From Flavobacterium zhairuonense (lineage in GTDB: Bacteria > Bacteroidota > Bacteroidia > Flavobacteriales > Flavobacteriaceae): a DNA stretch of 64,000 nt. The translations under genes were made by a program, and so were the position numbers. Numbering within the stretch: position 1 is the stretch's first letter; every line of letters begins with the position of its first letter. Below, in pieces: positions 19,286-28,531 of this stretch. The stretch lies in assembly GCF_004352915.1 (NCBI RefSeq), contig NZ_SJSY01000063.1:1-64000 (forward strand), read 5' to 3'. The notes below the pieces were generated by a model. It was not told the origin of the DNA. It was given only the letters and a program-made list of their open reading frames with translations, and searched no databases.

Positions 19286-19902
19286 AAATAAATTGCAAAA
19301 TTTTAGGTATAATAGCTTTTCTTTTAATTAGTTGTAATAAGGTGGAGAATAATTATAGTATTACTAATCATTTTAACGATGATTCTTCCACGACAATTTA
19401 TTTATTGAAGAATAACATAAAAATTGATAGTTTAAAAGTGGATGATTATTATGGTAAGGATAGCATCAGAATTCTTCAAAAAAAAGAATGGAATTTTATT
19501 TATTCAAGTAGATGTGGTTCAGGTTGTTCAGTTAAAAAACAAGTTGTGCTTGCAGTAAAAGATGATAGTTTAAAAGAGAAATTGCATATTCAAGCTGAGT
19601 ATTATGAAAGTATAGTAGGTGATTTAAGCCATAAAAAATACTTTAAAAGAATTATTTCAATTAAAAGTAATAATAATAATTTAGTGATAACTAAAACATG
19701 TATAAAAAATGATTCAAAATATTTTTTAAAATCTGAAAATTTAACATTTGATGAAACTAAAAATATTTACTTTAATTATAAATTTAAATTTGAAAACAAA
19801 ATTTATAAAGGAGTAAAAATAGACTCATCTGAGTATATTTTTTATAAAAAGAAATGGTATGAATTTAGTGAGAAGGAACAAAAACTTTATCATAGATTTT
19901 GA
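19282..19902 (+). CDS. Lipoprotein, probable immunity protein for the RHS tip
   Basis: 206 residues starting at the ATG of an ATGA overlap with the RHS stop, so the two genes are translationally coupled. The N-terminus is a lipoprotein signal (MKINCKILGIIAFLLISC). The rest is Lys/Asn-rich with a CGSGC motif and no recognised domain. Base composition is clearly more AT-rich than the RHS gene, as is common for polymorphic-toxin immunity genes. Position directly after the toxin tip plus a periplasm-facing lipid anchor fit protection against a peptidoglycan-directed toxin. This is inference; no sequence family was recognised. A TTG at 19276 is a less likely start. Confidence 0.75.
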   Translation: MKINCKILGIIAFLLISCNKVENNYSITNHFNDDSSTTIYLLKNNIKIDSLKVDDYYGKDSIRILQKKEWNFIYSSRCGSGCSVKKQVVLAVKDDSLKEKLHIQAEYYESIVGDLSHKKYFKRIISIKSNNNNLVITKTCIKNDSKYFLKSENLTFDETKNIYFNYKFKFENKIYKGVKIDSSEYIFYKKKWYEFSEKEQKLYHRF

Positions 19903-20035
19903 TGTAATGGCTCCCATACGAATCCTTTCGTGCGATGAGCATCGACAATGAATATGATAAGAGAATCCCCCGCTCACCGAAGAGTTCTCATAAAAAGCTG
20001 CGCAAATGTCTCTGACTTTGCGCATTTTTTTTTGT
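19903..20035. other. GC-richer non-coding stretch after the immunity gene
   Basis: This stretch (for example CCCCCGCTCACCGAAGAG near 19967) is much richer in G+C than the flanking AT-rich DNA and ends in a strong terminator. It has no convincing reading frame on the plus strand. The minus strand is open for 66 codons but lacks a credible product. It may be a structured 3' UTR, a small RNA, or debris from an exchanged RHS tip. Confidence 0.4.
19999..20033 (+). terminator. Terminator of the RHS operon
   Basis: TGCGCAAA and TTTGCGCA arms with a 10-nt loop, followed by an uninterrupted run of nine T. It is the first strong terminator after the fibre/RHS/immunity genes. Confidence 0.85.
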
Positions 20036-20197
20036 GCAAAGACTTTACTGGATTTTGATTATAGAAATCACGTAAATAATTTGCCTAGAGTTGATTTTTT
20101 TGAATACAACTAAACCTTGTTTGTTTGCGATTGTACTTCTTTGATTTGTATCTTAGTTGTACTTTAAATCTGTTATTAGTTATTTAGTACGAGAATG

Positions 20198-20320
20198 TTA
20201 ATTTCTGGGAGTGATAATTACGATGCTTGCGCCAAAGAAAGCTTTAAAATCAGAAGTACACCAATTCTCTAAGGCGAAATCAATGGTTTGTTCTGTTCCG
20301 TTGTCCCTTAATAAATACAG
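20198..20320 (-). pseudogene. Possible 3' remnant of a gene (40 codons)
   Basis: Reading leftward from 20320 the frame gives a normal-looking protein C-terminus (LYLLRDNGTEQTIDFALENW, then CTSDFKAFFGASIVI) ending at a TAA complement at 20198. A stop codon lies just upstream and there is no start. It sits directly downstream of the M23 gene on the same strand. It may be the tail of a deleted gene, as expected at a recombination-prone island edge. Chance cannot be excluded at this length. Confidence 0.3.
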
Positions 20321-20373
20321 TCTTTAATAATTAATAATTTTTCCAGACATTGCTGTCGCTCAAGCGTCTGATA

Positions 20374-21450
20374 TTACTTGGTTTCAATAATGTTTCCAGA
20401 TTCAGCCAAGCCAGATATTATTTTTTGAAATGTTTTTCCAACTACCAGATTAATATTCGAAAAATAGGATGGAAGGCCCTCAGCGACATTAGTTATATCA
20501 GTTCTCACCTCGAAATGAAGATGTGGAAAAAAGGAGCTGCCGGAAACGCCAATTTGTGCAATTTCCTGTCCAGCTTTTACCAAATCTCCCTTTTTGCACT
20601 TTAAACTGTTTTCTTTTAAATGGCCATAGATACTTACTGAGCCATCTTTATGCTCAATTGCGATGCAATTTCCATATAGTTCCAAAGGATTTTCTTTGAG
20701 CTTAGAGATGTTGAAATTTTTATCGTCTTTGTGTTCGCCTATCGCATAGATTATTTTTCCATCAGCTACCGCGTAGACTAAATCTCCAAATCCAAAATAA
20801 TCAGAATTGTTTTCTCCGTTGTTTTTAAATTGATTGTTGTTAGAATCAAGTACTACAAAATCGTAGGCATAACGCATGAAATTTGATTTTAAATCCAGCA
20901 ATTTGATAGGCTCGAAATTATAGTCGAATCTTCTATGATGTGAATTGTAATCATGTGCATCATATACAAGGACACGACCTTTTAATGGTAATTTATAATT
21001 TATTTTTTGTTGATATTTTTTAGGTATAATAATAGTTTTTACAACAGTTTCATTTTCTTTCGGATTACTGAAAATCCATTCGAATTCTAATTTTGCCAAA
21101 TTAAATGAATTGTCAAATTCTGAAAAAGGATTAAATACCAAATGGCTTTGCTTACCATTCCAGTTGCGAGTAGGCAGCAATAAAATGCTGGGTGCAGTTC
21201 CATTATTATCAAGAAATTTTGTGTGAACCAAGTGATTTTGATTATCAAAAACCGAAACTTTAATACGTTCTAAGATCAGTGTATCTGTCGATTGATTTGA
21301 AAGTAGAAAATCAAAATTCAGAATTTGTTTATTGTCACTTTGCTCAATAAAAATTGAAGATGGTTTTGAATCAATCAAAATTTTATTTTGAGCATATACC
21401 GGAATCCCGATAAAAAATAATAGAAATGCAATGTAGTAAACTGTTCTCAT
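20374..21450 (-). CDS. Secreted M23-family (LytM-like) metallopeptidase
   Basis: 358 residues with a signal peptide (ending IPVYAQ). The C-terminal half is an M23 domain: the Zn-site His and Asp are supplied by HHRRFD and/or RYAYDF (about residues 172-194), then YAVADGKIIYA, YGHLKENSLKCKKGDLV and the HLHFEV motif near residue 327. M23 enzymes cut peptidoglycan cross-bridges in the periplasm or at the surface. The N-terminal ~160 residues look like an Ig-like beta-sandwich without a recognised name. It is a lone gene on the minus strand inside the repeat-bracketed island, opposite to the RHS operon. Whether it serves remodelling during RHS secretion or is unrelated is unknown. Confidence 0.85.
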   Translation of the reverse strand: MRTVYYIAFLLFFIGIPVYAQNKILIDSKPSSIFIEQSDNKQILNFDFLLSNQSTDTLILERIKVSVFDNQNHLVHTKFLDNNGTAPSILLLPTRNWNGKQSHLVFNPFSEFDNSFNLAKLEFEWIFSNPKENETVVKTIIIPKKYQQKINYKLPLKGRVLVYDAHDYNSHHRRFDYNFEPIKLLDLKSNFMRYAYDFVVLDSNNNQFKNNGENNSDYFGFGDLVYAVADGKIIYAIGEHKDDKNFNISKLKENPLELYGNCIAIEHKDGSVSIYGHLKENSLKCKKGDLVKAGQEIAQIGVSGSSFFPHLHFEVRTDITNVAEGLPSYFSNINLVVGKTFQKIISGLAESGNIIETK

Positions 21451-21652
21451 CTTTGATAGTGTTGGTGGTTGTCTAATTTAAGACGATTGTTTTTTTTAAA
21501 GGTTACATGAGATCGTACATTTATATTAGATAAGAAAGTTTAATAACTGTATCAAATTTCCGATATATCCAAACACATTGTACATGATTTTGCCACAAAA
21601 CTTAGAACAGAAATTTGTAACTTTTTTTATTGTAAAATTCTTTTTTATTCGA

Positions 21653-22084
21653 TGTGTTTCTGTGTCCATTTTATGGTATGAACTCCAGTGCCAAAGTGTG
21701 CCATAATTTGGCCTGACACTTGTACCTTAGTGTTAAAACTATTTTCGAGGTACAATGGGAGTACAAATAAGAACAAAGTTGCGCAAATAAAACGAAAGTT
21801 TTGGGTATAAAAAAAAAACACTACATTGTTGATATGTAGTGATTTAATGTATTTTTTTTTGAATGATGTTTTGTGTTGTTTTGTGCCTCTATTTCCCGAT
21901 GCAGAAATTAACAGCCAGTATTTACTGGATCTAACAGATGCCGAGGTACAATAGAGGTACAAATCTGAATATGATTAAACAAAAAAAAACAACTAAACCT
22001 TATTTTTTTCAAGGTGAATGCGGAATTTTGTTAACCTGTAATAATATCTTTTTAAGAACACATTAATTCAGTGGTTGAAACAAA
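21653..22084 (+). repeat. Island-flanking direct repeat, copy B
   Basis: Direct-orientation partner of copy A. Blocks in the same order: TGTGTTTCTGTGTCCATTT (21653), GAACTCCAGTG (21680), CGAGGTACAA-N5-GTACAAAT (21746-21768), hairpin (21819-21841), ATTTCCCGATGCAGAAATTA (21891-21910), CGAGGTACAA-N4-GAGGTACAAAT region (21942-21964), right end with TTAAGAAC and AGTGGTTGAA (22052-22084). Length 432 bp against 421 bp in copy A. Confidence 0.8.
21819..21841. terminator. Hairpin in repeat copy B, terminator-like
   Basis: Stem CACTACAT / ATGTAGTG with a 7-nt loop, preceded by A10 and followed by a T-rich run. It occupies the same place as the 13-bp hairpin in copy A but has an unrelated stem sequence. 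Confidence 0.6.
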
Positions 22085-22227
22085 ATTATGAAAATTACTT
22101 GATTGAAAATAGTTTTTATTTTTTAAGGAGAGTCTTCTAGTTTAATTTTCGAACGAATGTGCTGATTTTGCGTAAAATTTTAATTTCTTAATATCAACAG
22201 CTATTTATTATTTTTTCATATCTTTGA

Positions 22228-22239
22228 ACAACCGGTTGT
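22228..22239. promoter_or_regulatory. LacI-type palindromic operator upstream of GH43
   Basis: ACAACCGGTTGT is a perfect 12-bp palindrome with a central CG, the form of a LacI/GalR-family operator. It lies ~175 bp before the GH43 start. A TTTG at 22223-22226 and a TATATTCC at 22250-22257 (23-nt spacing) would put it between -33 and -7. The same CAACCGGTTG core recurs at 23855 and 60883. Confidence 0.65.
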
Positions 22240-22411
22240 GTTTGTTATTTATATTCCATTATTTTCTAATAGTTTGACGGTCTCTTTAGATTGTTTAAAC
22301 TAAGTTTAAAAGCAAAGCTTACTAATTCTTTGATTTAGTATAGGGTTTTGCTATGCCATTTGTTGCCACTGAAAAGAAAGAATTAATTATAAATTAAATA
22401 ACAAACAAGGT

Positions 22412-23446
22412 ATGCCTGAAGATAATATTGATAAAATAAATTTCGAAGAAATTAACAAATCTGCAATTTCTAAGCCTCTAGTTTCACATATATACACAGC
22501 TGATCCCTCGGCGCATGTATTTGAAAATAAAATATATATTTATCCTTCCCATGATATCGAAGCTGGGATTTCCTTTAATGATAATGGTGATCATTTTGGT
22601 ATGAAAGATTATCATGTGTTTTCGATGGATTCTATAGAGTCAGAAACGGTAGATCATGGTGTTGCACTACATGTCGATGACGTAGCATGGGCAGAAAAAC
22701 AAATGTGGGCTCCAGATGCGGCGTGTAAAAATGGTAAGTATTATTTGTATTTCCCAGCAAAGCGTGCAGATGGAATTTTTCAAATTGGCGTTGCAGTGAG
22801 TAATTCGCCTACAGGGCCTTTTGAAGCTCAAAAAGAGGCGATAAGTGGAAGTTACAGTATTGACCCTGCTGTTTTTGAGGATGATAACGCTAAGCATTAT
22901 ATTTATTTTGGAGGCATCTGGGGTGGACAACTTCAAAAATATAGAGATAATAAGTATGATATCAATAACCAAGAACCATCTGATACTGAGCCTGCTTTAG
23001 GGCCCATCGTGGCAATGCTGTCAGATGATATGCTAGAATTTGCAGAAATACCAAGGGAAATTAAAATTCTCGATGAGAATGGAGAACCGTTGAAAGCTGA
23101 GGATAATGAACGACGTTTCTTCGAAGCTTCTTGGGTTCATAAATACAATGGTCAATATTATTTTTCATATTCGACTGGAGATACACATTATATCTGTTAT
23201 GCAATAGGCGACAATCCTTATGGGCCCTTTACTTATCAAGGCCGTATTCTTAATCCGGTGATTGGATGGACATCACATCATTCGATTTGTAAAGTAAATG
23301 ACGAATGGTATTTGTTTTATCATGATTCGAGTTTGTCAAAAGGAGTGACGCATTTGCGAAGTATTAAGGTAACTAAAATCGACTATACAGATGACGGAAA
23401 AATCCTTACCATAGATCCATATGGTTTAAGAAGACCAACGGAGTAA
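22412..23446 (+). CDS. GH43 glycosidase without signal peptide
   Basis: 344 residues forming one five-bladed GH43 domain. The three acidic residues expected for GH43 are visible: Asp in TADPSAHVF (~31), Asp in SIDPAVFEDD (~149) and Glu in FFEASWVHK (~237). GH43 enzymes are inverting beta-xylosidases or alpha-L-arabinofuranosidases. No signal peptide precedes the domain, so it should act in the cytoplasm on imported oligosaccharides; the GPH symporter at 56787 could supply them. The palindrome at 22228 suggests control with the genes at 23978 and 61205. Exact substrate not assignable by eye. Confidence 0.9.
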   Translation: MPEDNIDKINFEEINKSAISKPLVSHIYTADPSAHVFENKIYIYPSHDIEAGISFNDNGDHFGMKDYHVFSMDSIESETVDHGVALHVDDVAWAEKQMWAPDAACKNGKYYLYFPAKRADGIFQIGVAVSNSPTGPFEAQKEAISGSYSIDPAVFEDDNAKHYIYFGGIWGGQLQKYRDNKYDINNQEPSDTEPALGPIVAMLSDDMLEFAEIPREIKILDENGEPLKAEDNERRFFEASWVHKYNGQYYFSYSTGDTHYICYAIGDNPYGPFTYQGRILNPVIGWTSHHSICKVNDEWYLFYHDSSLSKGVTHLRSIKVTKIDYTDDGKILTIDPYGLRRPTE

Positions 23447-23460
23447 ATGTGGCTTGTTAG

Positions 23461-23505
23461 AATCTTATGCAGTTTAACCAAATTATACTGCATAAGATTT
23501 TAATA
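23461..23505 (+). terminator. Terminator after cytoplasmic GH43
   Basis: Perfect 13-bp stem AATCTTATGCAGT / ACTGCATAAGATT with a 13-nt loop, followed by TTTAA. It separates this GH43 from the next operon. Confidence 0.75.
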
Positions 23506-23757
23506 ATATAACGAGTAAAGTAATCAAGAAAAGTAAACTTAATTATTTGATAGTCTAGGGACGCTATTTGTTGAGGCCGATTGTGATTTTAATTTGTTTA
23601 ATGAAGAGTAGGAAAATTACATAGTACTACATCTTATGTTTTTTTAGACAATTTTTCTTTCTCTATTAAAGAAAATTAGAAAAAAAGTCATTCATTTTTT
23701 TACTCTATTTTTTAAAAAATAATTAATAGAATTTCAATTTTTGTGGAATTCAGATCG

Positions 23758-23797
23758 AATAAAATTGATAAAAAACAAATATTTTATCAATTTTATT
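23758..23797. repeat. Perfect 16-bp inverted repeat
   Basis: AATAAAATTGATAAAA pairs perfectly with TTTTATCAATTTTATT across an 8-nt loop. It lies ~58 bp upstream of the operator/promoter at 23855. No other gene ends nearby, so its role is either a second terminator for read-through or a regulatory site. The remainder of the 530-bp gap (23447-23977) holds the terminator at 23461, this repeat and the promoter at 23855. Confidence 0.6.
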
Positions 23798-23854
23798 ATA
23801 GAGACTGTTTTTTACTATACGGTTTTTTGCTTATTTGTTAAAGATATTATCAAG

Positions 23855-23890
23855 CAACCGGTTGTTTTTTCAAATGTTTCTTTATATTTG
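23855..23890 (+). promoter_or_regulatory. Operator-overlapped promoter of the GH43/esterase/GH95/GH3 operon
   Basis: CAACCGGTTG (23855-23864) provides the -33 TTG (23862-23864). After exactly 18 bases comes TATATTTG (23883-23890), a perfect match to the Bacteroidota -7 TAnnTTTG. A bound repressor would block the -33 contact. The layout, including the following TAATAAGTACACTTATT, is nearly repeated at 60883-60935. Confidence 0.75.
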
Positions 23891-23977
23891 TAATAAGTAC
23901 ACTTATTAATTATTTGCATTCAATTATTTTATAACCACACATTTCAAAGAGATGTTAAAATACAAGAACTAATTAAA

Positions 23978-25711
23978 ATGAAACACCAAAAAATATTTCT
24001 ACTGCTATCCTTATTATTTCTTTTTTCTTTTAATGAAATAAAAATTAAAGATTCCCTAGTAAAAGCGCAAATTGGTAAAATGCCAATCTTTTCAAATGTT
24101 GTTTATACAGGCAATGATGATATTTATAAAAATAATTCTTTAAAATCAGACGAGTTTTATACTCCAATTTTGCAGGGATGTTATCCTGATCCCGCTATTA
24201 CCAGAAAAGGAGATGACTATTATATGGTTTGCTCTTCTTTTGCCATGTTTCCAGGAGTGCCAATTTTTCATTCTAAAGATTTAGTGAATTGGACAGATTT
24301 AGGAGGCGTTTTAAATAAGGTTTCAGAATTTAATCCTCACGATACTGGAATTAGCCAAGGAGTATACGCACCAGGTATAACTTATAATCCTCATAATGAT
24401 ACTTTTTATATGATTGTAACTGCTTTTACGGGAGGAATGAGGAATATTATAGTAAAAACAAAAGATCCAATGAAAGGTTGGGGAAGCCCTATTAAATTGG
24501 ATTTTAACGGTATTGATCCTTGTATTTTTTTTGATGATAACGGAAAAGGATATATTGTACATAATGATGCACCAGACAAAGGAAAAGAATTGTATGAAGG
24601 TCATCGTGTAATTAAAGTTTGGGAGTATGACCTTGCAAATGATAAAGTAATTCCAGGCTCAGATAAAATTATTGTAGACGGAGGTGTCGATCTTTCTAAA
24701 AAACCAATTTGGATTGAAGCACCACATTTATATAAAAAAGACGGTCGTTATTATTTAATGTGTGCCGAAGGCGGAACTGGTGATAATCATAGCGAAGTTG
24801 TTTTTGTTAGTGACAGTCCGAAAGGTCCTTTTGAACCAGCATCAAACAACCCGATTCTGACACAAAGGTATTTTCCACAAGATAGACCTGAAAAAGTGGA
24901 CTGGGCAGGACATGCTGATTTAGTATTAGGTCCTGATAATAAATATTATGGAGTATTTCTTGGTATTCGTCCTAATGATAAAAATAGAGTGAATACGGGA
25001 CGAGAAACTTTTATGTTGCCTGTAGATTGGTCTGGCGTTTTTCCAGTTTTTGAAAACGGACTAGTTCCTCTCAAACCAAAAATGAAAATGCCTAATGGTG
25101 TTATTGAAAACAAAACTGGAAAAGACGGATTTTTTCCTAATGGAAATTTCACGTTTACAGAAAACTTCACATCTGAAAAACTAGATTACAGATGGATCGG
25201 GCTTAGAGGGCCTCGAGAAAATTTTATTTCGGTAACCAAAAAAGGACTTGAGATCAAGCCTTTTGCAGTAAATATTAAAGAAGTCAAACCAACTTCAACA
25301 CTTTTTTATAGACAGCAGCATAATACTTTTTCTTTTGCATCAACAATAGATTACAAACCACGATCAGAGAAAGATTTGGCTGGAATTGTTTGCCTTCAGA
25401 GCGAGCGTTTTAACTACGTGTTTGGTATTACCAAAAAAGGAAAAGATACCTATGTTGTATTGCAAAGAACCGATAAAGGGCAATCAAAAATTGTTGCAAG
25501 TACTAAAATTGAAATCAAAAAAGACATTCGTCTTCAGGTAAAAGCAACAGGAGACAGCTATCAATTTAGCTATGCTTTAAACGGTATTGATTTTGAAAAT
25601 TTAGGAGGAAGTGTTTCTGGCGATATTCTTTCTACAAATGTCGCTGGAGGTTTTACTGGAGCATTGGTAGGATTATACGCTACTAGTACAAATGACGCTT
25701 ACGCAGAATAA
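23978..25711 (+). CDS. GH43 beta-xylosidase/arabinofuranosidase with C-terminal beta-sandwich
   Basis: 577 residues. An N-terminal hydrophobic signal leads into a GH43 catalytic domain (about 60-370) with Asp in CYPDPAITR (~68), Asp in GIDPCIFFDD (~180) and Glu in WIEAPHLYK (~247). Residues ~390-577 form the beta-sandwich typical of beta-xylosidase-type GH43 (YRWIGLRGPRENF, AGIVCLQSERFNY, GGFTGALVGLYA), which in this family shapes the active site. Likely periplasmic, acting on xylo- or arabinoxylo-oligosaccharides. First gene of an operon continuing through 33663, with gaps of 34-80 bases. Confidence 0.9.
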   Translation: MKHQKIFLLLSLLFLFSFNEIKIKDSLVKAQIGKMPIFSNVVYTGNDDIYKNNSLKSDEFYTPILQGCYPDPAITRKGDDYYMVCSSFAMFPGVPIFHSKDLVNWTDLGGVLNKVSEFNPHDTGISQGVYAPGITYNPHNDTFYMIVTAFTGGMRNIIVKTKDPMKGWGSPIKLDFNGIDPCIFFDDNGKGYIVHNDAPDKGKELYEGHRVIKVWEYDLANDKVIPGSDKIIVDGGVDLSKKPIWIEAPHLYKKDGRYYLMCAEGGTGDNHSEVVFVSDSPKGPFEPASNNPILTQRYFPQDRPEKVDWAGHADLVLGPDNKYYGVFLGIRPNDKNRVNTGRETFMLPVDWSGVFPVFENGLVPLKPKMKMPNGVIENKTGKDGFFPNGNFTFTENFTSEKLDYRWIGLRGPRENFISVTKKGLEIKPFAVNIKEVKPTSTLFYRQQHNTFSFASTIDYKPRSEKDLAGIVCLQSERFNYVFGITKKGKDTYVVLQRTDKGQSKIVASTKIEIKKDIRLQVKATGDSYQFSYALNGIDFENLGGSVSGDILSTNVAGGFTGALVGLYATSTNDAYAE

Positions 25712-25731
25712 AAAGAAAAATTTTAAAAACA

Positions 25732-25751
25732 GTTGAATTTTCTAATTCAAC
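25732..25751. other. Intercistronic hairpin
   Basis: GTTGAATT-TTCT-AATTCAAC forms an 8-bp stem with a 4-nt loop in the 80-base gap between GH43 and the esterase. It lacks a following T-run, so it is more likely an mRNA-stability or processing structure than a terminator. Confidence 0.4.
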
Positions 25752-25782
25752 AATTAAACAATAATTTTTGACATTAAAATAG

Positions 25783-28497
<2,715 letters not shown>

Positions 28498-28531
28498 TTT
28501 TTAGATAGCAAGAATTTCCAAAAACAAAATA

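Larger units (their letters stand above)
21451..22411. other. Non-coding region with repeat copy B and the first operator
   Basis: No gene seen in 960 bp. It contains the leader of the minus-strand M23 gene, repeat copy B (21653-22084) and, to the right, an AT-rich promoter region with the palindrome at 22228-22239 for the GH43 gene at 22412. A 105-codon minus-strand frame inside copy B (21645-21962) is rejected as coding. Confidence 0.7.

Noticed and set aside
19282..19902. Second toxin domain rather than immunity
   Set aside because: It has a clean lipoprotein signal and no RHS core or enzymatic motif; coupling to the tip fits immunity better.
21645..21962. 105-codon minus-strand reading frame inside repeat copy B
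   Set aside because: The equivalent place in copy A is interrupted, the product is low-complexity and overlaps the hairpin; better explained as non-coding repeat.
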